24,053 bases of DNA, taken from NCBI GenBank assembly GCA_964478455.1, contig CAYZJD010000016.1:1-24053 (forward strand), in the 5' to 3' direction. Both the position numbers and the translations under genes were made by a program. Numbering within the stretch: the stretch's first letter is position 1; every line of letters starts with the position of its first letter. This stretch comes from CAYZJD01 sp964478455. GTDB lineage: Bacteria > Acidobacteriota > Terriglobia > Bryobacterales > Bryobacteraceae. The notes under the pieces were generated by a model. The model was given only the letters and a program-made list of their open reading frames with translations, made no database searches and was not told where the DNA came from. Below, piece by piece: positions 13,445 to 19,851 of this stretch.

Positions 13445-15016
13445 TCAGCGGTTTCGGGGGTGCAGGAGAACCCGCCCAGGCCGCTCGGAGGTAATCTCGC
13501 CGTTCACGATTACGGGCCGGCCATTTACGAAGACATGCTTGACGCCGACAGCGTACTGGTGGGGCAGTTCGAAAGTCGCGCGGTCGGCGATGGAGGCCGC
13601 GTCGAAGACGACGATGTCGGCCTTCATGCCGGGGCGGAGGAAACCGCGATCCTTGAGGCCCAAACGTGAAGCGGGCAGGGACGTCATCTTCCGGATGGCC
13701 TCTTCGAGTGACAGCACGCGGCGCTCGCGCACGTAGCGGCCGAGGACGCGGGCGAAGGTCCCATAACTGCGCGGGTGCGGCGCTCCCTCGCCGAAGGCGG
13801 GGATCTCACCGTCGGAGGCCACCATCGTGAACGGGAAGCGGAGGATACGCTCGACGTCGCGTTCATCGAGCGCGTGGTAGATGGCGGCGCATCCGCCGCG
13901 GGTCTGGAGATCGATGAGCGTTTCGGCGGCGCGCTCGACAGTGGGCGGCTCGCCGGCGATCTCGGCCAGGTTGCGGCCATTCAGCGAGGGCTCGAAGGGG
14001 CAATCCCCCATGACGATGTTCCTCGGGTCGCCGCCGCCGCGATCATTGAGAATCCTGTCGATCACCACGGCCTTGATCTTCGCCCTTTGGGCAGGGTCCT
14101 GGAGGCGGCGGGCCAGGGCCTCGAAGCCACCCTCGAGAGACCACTGGGGGAACAACGCGGTGGTGCCGGTGCTGCTGGCGGTGTAGGGGTACTGGTCGAG
14201 GGTCACGTCGATACCGCGCGCACGGGCCTCCTCGACCAAACGCAGCGTTTCGACGCTTTTGCCCCAGTTGCGGCGGCCGACGATCTTGTGGTGCGTGATC
14301 TGGACGGGCAGGCGAGCCTCTTCTCCGATGCGGATGGTCTCGCGCACGCTCGCCAGGATCTCGGCCGCCTCGTCGCGGATGTGAGAGATGTAAATTCCGC
14401 CGAGCCCGCCGGCGGCGCGGGCCAGTTCGATGACTTCCTCAGTGGGCGTGTAGCTGCCGGGCACATAGAACAGGCCGGTGGAGAGTCCGAAGGCGCCGTC
14501 GCGCATGGCTTGTTCGACGAGCGATTTCATTTTTCGGATCTCGGCCGGCGCAGCCTTCCGGTTTTCCAAAGCGAGCACGCTCTGGCGGACAGTACCCTGG
14601 CCGGCGAAGGTACCGTAGTTGACCGCGATGGGAGTACGGCTGAGCCGGTCCAGGAACGGGCGCAGCGGGAGCGGCGAGTCGCCGTCGTTGCCTTCGATCA
14701 GCGTGGTGACACCTTGCCGGACGTAGTTGGCCGTAGTAGGATCGCGGAAAATCCCGCGGCGGGCGTGGGTGTGGATGTCGATGAAGCCTGGCGCGACACC
14801 GAGCCCACGAACGTCGAGTTCGAGCCGGGCCTTGACGAAACGCAGGGATCCGACCGCGACGACGGAATCGCCCCGAACGGCTACGTCGGCCGTCACGGCC
14901 GGTTTGCCGCCGCCGTCGAAGACGTTGCCTCCGCGGAGGACAACGTCATAGGCGGGCTGTGCGGCTAGCGATCCGGCTGTCGCAAAAGCCGCCAGAACCG
15001 CCTGGATGCGCCGCAT
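13445..15016 (-). CDS. Exported D-aminoacylase / N-acyl-D-amino-acid deacylase family amidohydrolase
   Basis: The 523-residue protein has a signal peptide (MRRIQAVLAAFATAGSLAAQ) and then the two-part layout of the family: a small beta domain made of both termini around a TIM barrel. Metal and active-site blocks are GFIDIHTH (His82, His84), GVTTLIEGNDG, GLSTGLFYVPG, YISHIRDE, QITHHK, LDQYPYTA and MVASDGE, the last with the catalytic Asp. The bridging Cys of characterised D-aminoacylases (GNCG) is replaced by Asp110 (GNDG). The enzyme should release the acyl group from N-acyl-D-amino acids or act on related amides in the periplasm. A TATGTA lies about 15 bp before the ATG. Confidence 0.85.
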   Translation of the reverse strand: MRRIQAVLAAFATAGSLAAQPAYDVVLRGGNVFDGGGKPAVTADVAVRGDSVVAVGSLRFVKARLELDVRGLGVAPGFIDIHTHARRGIFRDPTTANYVRQGVTTLIEGNDGDSPLPLRPFLDRLSRTPIAVNYGTFAGQGTVRQSVLALENRKAAPAEIRKMKSLVEQAMRDGAFGLSTGLFYVPGSYTPTEEVIELARAAGGLGGIYISHIRDEAAEILASVRETIRIGEEARLPVQITHHKIVGRRNWGKSVETLRLVEEARARGIDVTLDQYPYTASSTGTTALFPQWSLEGGFEALARRLQDPAQRAKIKAVVIDRILNDRGGGDPRNIVMGDCPFEPSLNGRNLAEIAGEPPTVERAAETLIDLQTRGGCAAIYHALDERDVERILRFPFTMVASDGEIPAFGEGAPHPRSYGTFARVLGRYVRERRVLSLEEAIRKMTSLPASRLGLKDRGFLRPGMKADIVVFDAASIADRATFELPHQYAVGVKHVFVNGRPVIVNGEITSERPGRVLLHPRNR

Positions 15017-15157
15017 GCCGCCAGTTTTACATATCGGGGTGTGTAGGGTTGGCCGCGGGTGTGACGAAGCGGAACAGGACTCGGCCGGTCGAAGTACTAC
15101 GCTGGGCGAGGCTCGTGCGCGGTCTGAAGCGGCGGAAACGGACGAGGAGTAATTCGC

Positions 15158-15259
15158 CTAACGGCCCGTCTTTGGCGGGGATGAGAGCATGGACAGGAAG
15201 AGGCCGAGGACAATCAGCCCGGTGATGGCGGCGGCGATCAACATCGGCTCGAACCTCAT
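15158..15259 (-). CDS. Small single-pass membrane protein (33 aa)
   Basis: An ATG at 15257-15259, with GGTGA 3 nt upstream, opens a 33-codon frame ending in TAG. Residues 6-25 form one uninterrupted hydrophobic segment (MLIAAAITGLIVLGLFLSML) with a short acidic/basic N-terminus (MRFEP) and a Lys/Arg-ending tail, a typical small-membrane-protein plan. It sits alone in the gap between the amidohydrolase and the TIM-barrel gene. No homologue is recognised, and chance hydrophobicity is possible. Confidence 0.4.
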   Translation of the reverse strand: MRFEPMLIAAAITGLIVLGLFLSMLSSPPKTGR

Positions 15260-15428
15260 CTCTCACCCGGAGTGGAGCACGCCGGCTTCCAAACCCAACG
15301 TGAGCCTCGGGAGCGGTTCCACTCCTACTTCTTAAATGCATTCAGGGCTCAAAACGTTTCACCTTGGCGCAAAAAAAGTGCGGATCACCCACCGTGATAT
15401 AACGGGGGTCTCCAACGAGGAGGCGACG
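15260..15428. other. Remainder of the 412-bp gap between 15017 and 15428
   Basis: The divergent gap between the amidohydrolase and the TIM-barrel operon contains the 33-codon frame at 15158-15259 and the promoter at 15395-15403. I see nothing else supportable; longer open frames here have unusual composition and look like shadows. Confidence 0.4.
15395..15403 (+). promoter_or_regulatory. Extended -10 promoter of the TIM-barrel-larA operon
   Basis: TGATATAAC is an extended -10 element (TGnTATAAC). It lies 25 bp before the ATG at 15429, leaving room for the ribosome site. No good -35 is visible, which extended -10 promoters do not need. Confidence 0.5.
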
Positions 15429-16274
15429 ATGGTCACCAGACGAGGTTTCTTGCCCTTGCTGGCGGCGGGCGCGCTGCCGAGGCCGGCCAGGGGGGTAGAG
15501 GCGCGGATCGGGCTGGAGCTTTACAGTCTGCGGAGCGAGATGAAGAAGGACGTGCCGGGCACGCTAGCGCTGGCGCGGCGGATGGGCTTCGAGGAAGTGG
15601 AGACGGGCGACTTCTATGGCAGGACGGCGGAGTCGTTCCGAAAGGAGCTTGAGCGGGCGGGTTTGCGCGCGACGGCGCTGATGTCGTCGTGGGCCGACCT
15701 CCACGAGCGGCTCGACCGCGTGGCCGGCGATGCCAGGACGCTCGGAGCGGGCTACGTCGCCTGTCCTGTGATCCCACACAAGAACAAGCAGTTCACCGCC
15801 GAGGACTGCCGGCTGGCGATCGCCCGGTTTAGCGCATGGGCCGGGGCGCTCGCAAAGAACGGGCTGACGTTCTGTTACCACCTGCACGGCATCGAGTTTC
15901 GTCCATCGTCTCAAGGGACGCTGGCGGACACGCTGATTCGTGAGACGGCGGCGGCGGGCGTCATGTTCGAGATGGACACCTTCTGGATCCAGCACGGCGG
16001 CGAGGACCCGGCGGGGTACCTACGGCGATATCCCGGCAGGTTTCCGCTGGCTCACCTGAAGGACCGGAGACCGGGCCTTGCTGCGGGAACCCATCCGGCG
16101 GACGTGATGGAAGAGGACAGCGTGGTCCTGGGGACGGGAACGATCGACTGGAAGGCGTTCTTCCGCGAGGCGCCGAAGGCGGGCGTCCGGCACTACTACA
16201 TCGAGGAGGAGCACCCAAACGCGGTGGCGCAGATTCCGCAGAGCTTGCGGTTTCTGAAGGGGCTGGAAATCTGA
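15429..16274 (+). CDS. Sugar phosphate isomerase/epimerase-like TIM-barrel protein
   Basis: The ATG at 15429 follows a strong ribosome site (GAGGAGG at 15417-15423). The 281-residue protein begins MVTRRGFLPLLAAGAL, a short twin-arginine-like signal (TRRGFL). The body is a xylose-isomerase-like barrel: IGLELYSLR, MGFEEVETG, LAKNGLTFCYHLHGIEF, VMFEMDTFWIQHGG, LAHLKDR and HYYIEEEHP. The Glu of FEMDTFW, the His of HLKD and the Glu of IEEEHP are the likely metal and acid-base residues. It is the first of three genes with 1-bp and -4-bp junctions, so it is co-expressed with larA and the glycosidase-like gene. Its substrate is not known. Confidence 0.85.
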   Translation: MVTRRGFLPLLAAGALPRPARGVEARIGLELYSLRSEMKKDVPGTLALARRMGFEEVETGDFYGRTAESFRKELERAGLRATALMSSWADLHERLDRVAGDARTLGAGYVACPVIPHKNKQFTAEDCRLAIARFSAWAGALAKNGLTFCYHLHGIEFRPSSQGTLADTLIRETAAAGVMFEMDTFWIQHGGEDPAGYLRRYPGRFPLAHLKDRRPGLAAGTHPADVMEEDSVVLGTGTIDWKAFFREAPKAGVRHYYIEEEHPNAVAQIPQSLRFLKGLEI

Positions 16275-16275
16275 C

Positions 16276-17577
16276 GTGGGCGCAGCGCGTGTGGCACTGG
16301 CTTTCGGCAAGAACGGGCTGACGGTCGACCTGCCCGAGGGTTTCCGCTATCGCGTTTTGGAGGCGCGGTCAGCCCGGCCGCTGCCGGATGCCGCGGGCGA
16401 GTTGGCGCGGGGGCTGGACGAGCCCATCGGCTGTACGCCGCTCGAGCAACTCGCGCGGGGAAAGAAGACCGCTGCGATTTCGGTCTGTGACATAACGCGG
16501 CCCGCTCCGAACCGGCAGGTTTTGCCGCCTCTGCTTGCGCGGCTTGAAAAAGCCGGGATCCCCCGAGAGCGGGTGACCATTCTGATCGCCACGGGACTGC
16601 ACCGCCCGGCCACCGACGCCGAAGTCCTCGAGATTGTCGGCTCCGAGACGGCGGCGACATGCCGGGTGCTGAACCACGATGCGCGCGTCCTGGCGCAACA
16701 CCGGCGTCTCGGCGTCACTTCCTCCGGAACTCCGGTTTACATCGACGAGCGCTTTGTGGCGGCGGACCTCCACATCACGCTGGGCTTCATCGAGCCGCAC
16801 CTGATGCTAGGCTTCTCGGGCGGGAGGAAGCTGATCGCGCCGGGTCTTGCGGCGCGGGAAACCATCGAAGTGCTCCATAGTCCAAAGTTCATGCGGGACC
16901 CGCGGGCGGTGGAGGGTTCGATCCACGACAACCCGCTGCATCGCGAGCTGCTGGAGATCGCGCGGATGGCGCGGCACGATTTCATCGTGGACGTGGCGCT
17001 GGCGCGCGACCGCCGGATCGCCGGTGTTTTCGCCGGCCATCCGGAGGAGGCGCACCGCCGCGGGGTCGAGTTCGTGAGGCAGACGATGCTCGAGACGCTT
17101 GATGAGCCGGTGGACGCGGCGATCACCACGGCCGCCGGTTACCCGCTCGATCTCACGTTCTACCAGTCGATCAAGGGAGTGACCGCCGCTTCGCACATCG
17201 TGAAGCCCGGGGGGAGGATCCTGCTTGCGGCCGCGTGCGAGGAGGGGGCGGGCGCGCCCGAGTTTCGGAGGATGCTGAAAGAGTTTCCGTCGGACTCCGA
17301 GTTCCTTGAGCGAATCAGCGATGCGCCGGTGGTCATCGACCAGTGGCAGCTTGAGAAGCTGGCGCTGGTAACGCGGAGAGCCGAGGTGCACTTCTATGTG
17401 CCGGGCTTGCCGCCAGAATTCCATGCGTCGCTGTGGGGGCGGGCACACGCGTCCATCGATGCGGCGATCGAAGCAGTGACGAGCGGTCTTCCGGCGGGCG
17501 CATCGATTGCGGTGATTCCGGAGGGACCATACGTTCTGGCCAGGGTCCGTGATTCCGGGAGGGTGGTGGCGGGATGA
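16276..17577 (+). CDS. larA: LarA-type nickel-pincer racemase/epimerase
   Basis: The 433-residue protein has the two-domain LarA layout. Key residues fall one position from those in Lactobacillus plantarum LarA: His109 in IATGLHRP, His175 in FIEPHLMLGF, Lys185 in SGGRKLIAPG and His201 in EVLHSP. In LarA these are the two acid/base His, the Lys that carries the nickel-pincer cofactor and a nickel-ligand His. The DITRPAPNRQVLPPLL block is also typical. LarA family members racemise or epimerise 2-hydroxy acids. The GTG start is 1 nt after the upstream stop. The cofactor genes larB, larC and larE are not in the window. A substrate related to sugar acids is suggested by the neighbours, which is inference. 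Confidence 0.88.
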   Translation: MGAARVALAFGKNGLTVDLPEGFRYRVLEARSARPLPDAAGELARGLDEPIGCTPLEQLARGKKTAAISVCDITRPAPNRQVLPPLLARLEKAGIPRERVTILIATGLHRPATDAEVLEIVGSETAATCRVLNHDARVLAQHRRLGVTSSGTPVYIDERFVAADLHITLGFIEPHLMLGFSGGRKLIAPGLAARETIEVLHSPKFMRDPRAVEGSIHDNPLHRELLEIARMARHDFIVDVALARDRRIAGVFAGHPEEAHRRGVEFVRQTMLETLDEPVDAAITTAAGYPLDLTFYQSIKGVTAASHIVKPGGRILLAAACEEGAGAPEFRRMLKEFPSDSEFLERISDAPVVIDQWQLEKLALVTRRAEVHFYVPGLPPEFHASLWGRAHASIDAAIEAVTSGLPAGASIAVIPEGPYVLARVRDSGRVVAG

Positions 17578-19043
17578 GAGTACGGATAGTCGCAGTGTTG
17601 CTTCTGGGGATGCCGGGCGCGGCTGAGCCGATCCGGCTGCACCCGAAGAATCCCCATTACTTTCTGTTCCGCGGCCGGCCGGTGGCGCTGGTGACTTCCG
17701 GCGAGCATTACGGGGCCGTGTTGAATGGCGACTTCGACTACCGCAAGTACCTCGACGCGCTCCAGGCCGACGGGATGAACTACACACGGATCTTCACCGG
17801 ATCGTATGTTGAGAGGCCGGGTGCGTTTGGGATCCTGCGAAACAACCTCGCGCCGGCAGCGGGACGGCTGGCGGCACCGTGGGCGCGCAGCGACGCGGCC
17901 GGTTACGCAAACGGGGGGAACAAGTTCGACCTCGACCGCTGGAGCGCGGCATACTTTGACCGCCTTCGTAGCTTCGCCACCGAGGCGGACCGCGGCGGCA
18001 TCGTCGTTGAAGTAACGCTGTTTTCCTCGCATTACGGCAACGACAACTGGGCGCTCAGCCCGCTGCACCCGTCGAACAACGTGAACGGCACGACCGCGAT
18101 CGACCGGCGGAAGCTGCACACCCTGGACAACGGGAACATACTGGGGCGCCAGGAGCAAATGGTGCGGAAGATCGTGCGTGAGCTGAACGAGTTCGACAAC
18201 GTGTTCTTCGAGATCCAGAACGAGCCCTGGGCGGATCTCACGGTGACAGTGGACACCGTGAATCCGTACTTACAGGAGCCGGCGCTGCTGAACTTTCCAA
18301 ACTCGGTGGACTTGGCGAGCGAGGAATCGCTGGCGTGGCAGGAGCGCGTGGCGGGCTGGATTGTCGATGAGGAATCGCGGCTGCCGGGCCGCCATCTGAT
18401 CGCGCAGAATTACTGCAACTTCCGCTATCCGGTGAGGGCCCGCGAGATTGCGCCGGGCGTCTCGATCGTGAACTTCCACTACGCTTACCCGGAGGCGGCG
18501 ACGTTGAACTACGGGCTTGGCAAGCTGCTTGGCTACGACGAGTCGGGTTTTCTGGGCACGAGTGACGCGGCGTACCGCACACAAGGGTGGAACTTTCTGC
18601 TCGCGGGCGGGGGTCTGTATAACAGTCTCGACTACTCATTCACGGTGGGGCGCGAGGACGGCACGGACACGCTGCCGAACGGACCGGGGGGCGGGAGTCC
18701 GGCGTTGCGCCAGCAGCTCAAGGTGCTGAGCGACTTCCTTCATTCGTTTCGGTTGTTGGAGCTGAGGCCGGATCCCGACGTGGTGCGGCGCTCACCGGGT
18801 TGCTATGCGCGGGCTCTGTCCGCGGCGGGAGCGGAATACGCGGTCTATGTGACGGGCCGCGGGCGGTGCGAGTTTGACCTGGATCTTCCGGCGGGGCGGT
18901 ACAGAGGCGAGTGGGTGAACACGACGAGCGGGGCGATCGATAGGAGGGAAGAGTTCACGCATCCGGGCGGCGAGCGGCGCTTCGCTGCGCCCGCCTTCGA
19001 AGAGGATGCCGCCCTCGCGTTGCGCCGGTTTGCCGTGCAATGA
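17574..19043 (+). CDS. Secreted glycoside-hydrolase-like TIM-barrel protein
   Basis: The 489-residue protein overlaps the larA stop by ATGA. It has a signal peptide (MRVRIVAVLLLGMPGAAEP). A clan-A type glycosidase barrel follows: GDFDYRKYLDALQADGMNYTR near the start, VFFEIQNEPWAD with the likely acid/base Glu217, VNFHYAYP, and GYDESGF with a possible nucleophile Glu323. The C-terminal 110 residues (YARALSAAGAEYAVYVTGRG, DLPAGRYRGEWVNTTSGAID) look like the beta-rich accessory domain often found after such barrels. The exact glycoside hydrolase family and substrate cannot be named. It is the last gene of the operon, and the transposase element begins right at its stop codon. Confidence 0.75.
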   Translation: MRVRIVAVLLLGMPGAAEPIRLHPKNPHYFLFRGRPVALVTSGEHYGAVLNGDFDYRKYLDALQADGMNYTRIFTGSYVERPGAFGILRNNLAPAAGRLAAPWARSDAAGYANGGNKFDLDRWSAAYFDRLRSFATEADRGGIVVEVTLFSSHYGNDNWALSPLHPSNNVNGTTAIDRRKLHTLDNGNILGRQEQMVRKIVRELNEFDNVFFEIQNEPWADLTVTVDTVNPYLQEPALLNFPNSVDLASEESLAWQERVAGWIVDEESRLPGRHLIAQNYCNFRYPVRAREIAPGVSIVNFHYAYPEAATLNYGLGKLLGYDESGFLGTSDAAYRTQGWNFLLAGGGLYNSLDYSFTVGREDGTDTLPNGPGGGSPALRQQLKVLSDFLHSFRLLELRPDPDVVRRSPGCYARALSAAGAEYAVYVTGRGRCEFDLDLPAGRYRGEWVNTTSGAIDRREEFTHPGGERRFAAPAFEEDAALALRRFAVQ

Positions 19044-19068
19044 AGAAACCGGTGACAGGCTACGCAAT
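19044..19068 (+). repeat. Left inverted repeat of the transposase element
   Basis: It starts AGAAACCGGTGACAGGC and ends TACGCAAT; it is the exact reverse complement of 19816-19840. Confidence 0.85.
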
Positions 19069-19116
19069 CCGCGATTTCCGCGAGAGGTCGATCAACTCCC
19101 GGGCACTTTATAAGCG

Positions 19117-19620
19117 ATGGCCAGGCTCGCTCGGGTCGTCGCGCCCGGAATCCCCCACCACGTGACGCAAAGAGGCAACCGGCAGCAAACGGTCTTCTTC
19201 GCGGACACGGACCGGCAAGTCTATCTTGATCTGCTGGCGAAGCACTCCATGAAGCATGACCTGCGGATCGAGGCCTTCTGCCTGATGCCGAACCATGTAC
19301 ACCTGGTCGTTGTGCCGGAATGCGAGGATTCGATGGCCAAAGGGCTCGGGCGCACCCACAACGACCATGCCCGGTGGCTTCATGTCCGGATGCAGCTGAC
19401 AGGCCACCTCTGGCAGAACCGGTTCTTCTCTTGCCCGCTTGAGGAAGATCACTATTGGGAGGCCCTGCGCTACGTGGAACTGAATCCTGTACGAGGAGGA
19501 TTGGCGCAGCACCCTTGGGATTGGGCATGGTCCAGCGCTCGGGCGCATCTGGCCGGGGCGGATCCGACCGGCCTGCTCGATCTGGCCGAGTGGAGTACGC
19601 AGTATAGCCCGGAGAGGTAG
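19117..19620 (+). CDS. Y1 (HUH) transposase of the RAYT group, interrupted by TAG
   Basis: The frame encodes a single-strand-DNA transposase of the IS200/RAYT type. Motifs are GIPHHVTQRGN, the HUH pair in LMPNHVHLVV (His60, His62) and RYVELNPVRGG with the candidate catalytic Tyr119. The visible product has 167 residues and ends at TAG 19618-19620, directly after WSTQYSPER. The same frame continues with homologous sequence to 19824, so the natural protein would be about 235 residues. The catalytic core lies wholly before the TAG. Such proteins move REP palindromes in bacterial genomes. No ribosome site precedes the ATG. Confidence 0.85.
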   Translation: MARLARVVAPGIPHHVTQRGNRQQTVFFADTDRQVYLDLLAKHSMKHDLRIEAFCLMPNHVHLVVVPECEDSMAKGLGRTHNDHARWLHVRMQLTGHLWQNRFFSCPLEEDHYWEALRYVELNPVRGGLAQHPWDWAWSSARAHLAGADPTGLLDLAEWSTQYSPER

Positions 19621-19824
19621 AAGGAGGCGCTCGAGCTGGGTCTGTGGGAGGCCGCGTTCGAGGAGCGCATCCGTGAAGCGAACAGGGCAGGCAGACCTTT
19701 GGGCGGCGAGGAATTCGTGGAGCGCCTTGAGCGGGATCTCGGCCGGCCGTTGCGGGACGGGAAGCCCGGACGGAGGCCGAAGGTGTATGTCCCCAGCGTG
19801 CAGATGAAATTGGGAATTGCGTAG
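19621..19824 (+). pseudogene. C-terminal part of the transposase after the in-frame TAG
   Basis: Directly in frame after the TAG come 67 codons, including EERIREANRAGRPLGGEEF and DLGRPLRDGKPGRRPK. These match the C-terminal tail usual in RAYT proteins (GRPLG...FVERLE...LGRPL, then a basic tail). The codon after PER is TAG where TGG (Trp) is plausible, so one base change explains the break. Confidence 0.7.
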
Positions 19825-19840
19825 CCTGTCACCGGTTTCT
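19816..19840 (-). repeat. Right inverted repeat of the transposase element
   Basis: Exact reverse complement of 19044-19068. It overlaps the last three codons of the full-length transposase frame and supplies its TAG stop at 19822-19824. Confidence 0.85.
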
Positions 19841-19851
19841 ACACTGGGGGT

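Larger units (their letters stand above)
19044..19840. mobile_element. REP-associated tyrosine transposase element with 25-bp inverted ends
   Basis: Perfect 25-bp inverted repeats bound a 797-bp unit that contains a single Y1 transposase frame. The left arm begins at the last base of the glycosidase stop-codon neighbourhood and the right end lies 11 bp before the next gene's GTG. No target duplication is visible. The layout resembles RAYT units flanked by REP palindromes rather than a classic DDE insertion sequence. Confidence 0.75.

Noticed and set aside
15027..15341. 104-codon minus-strand frame in the gap before the TIM-barrel gene
   Set aside because: Arg-rich composition without hydrophobic pattern, and it overlaps the better supported 33-codon membrane frame.
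12982..19620. Possible recoding of UAG, since two genes are interrupted only by in-frame TAG
   Set aside because: Several intact genes here end in TAG at the expected place (pstB2, cyclase, dipeptidase), so TAG works as a normal stop. Two point mutations or errors are the simpler reading.
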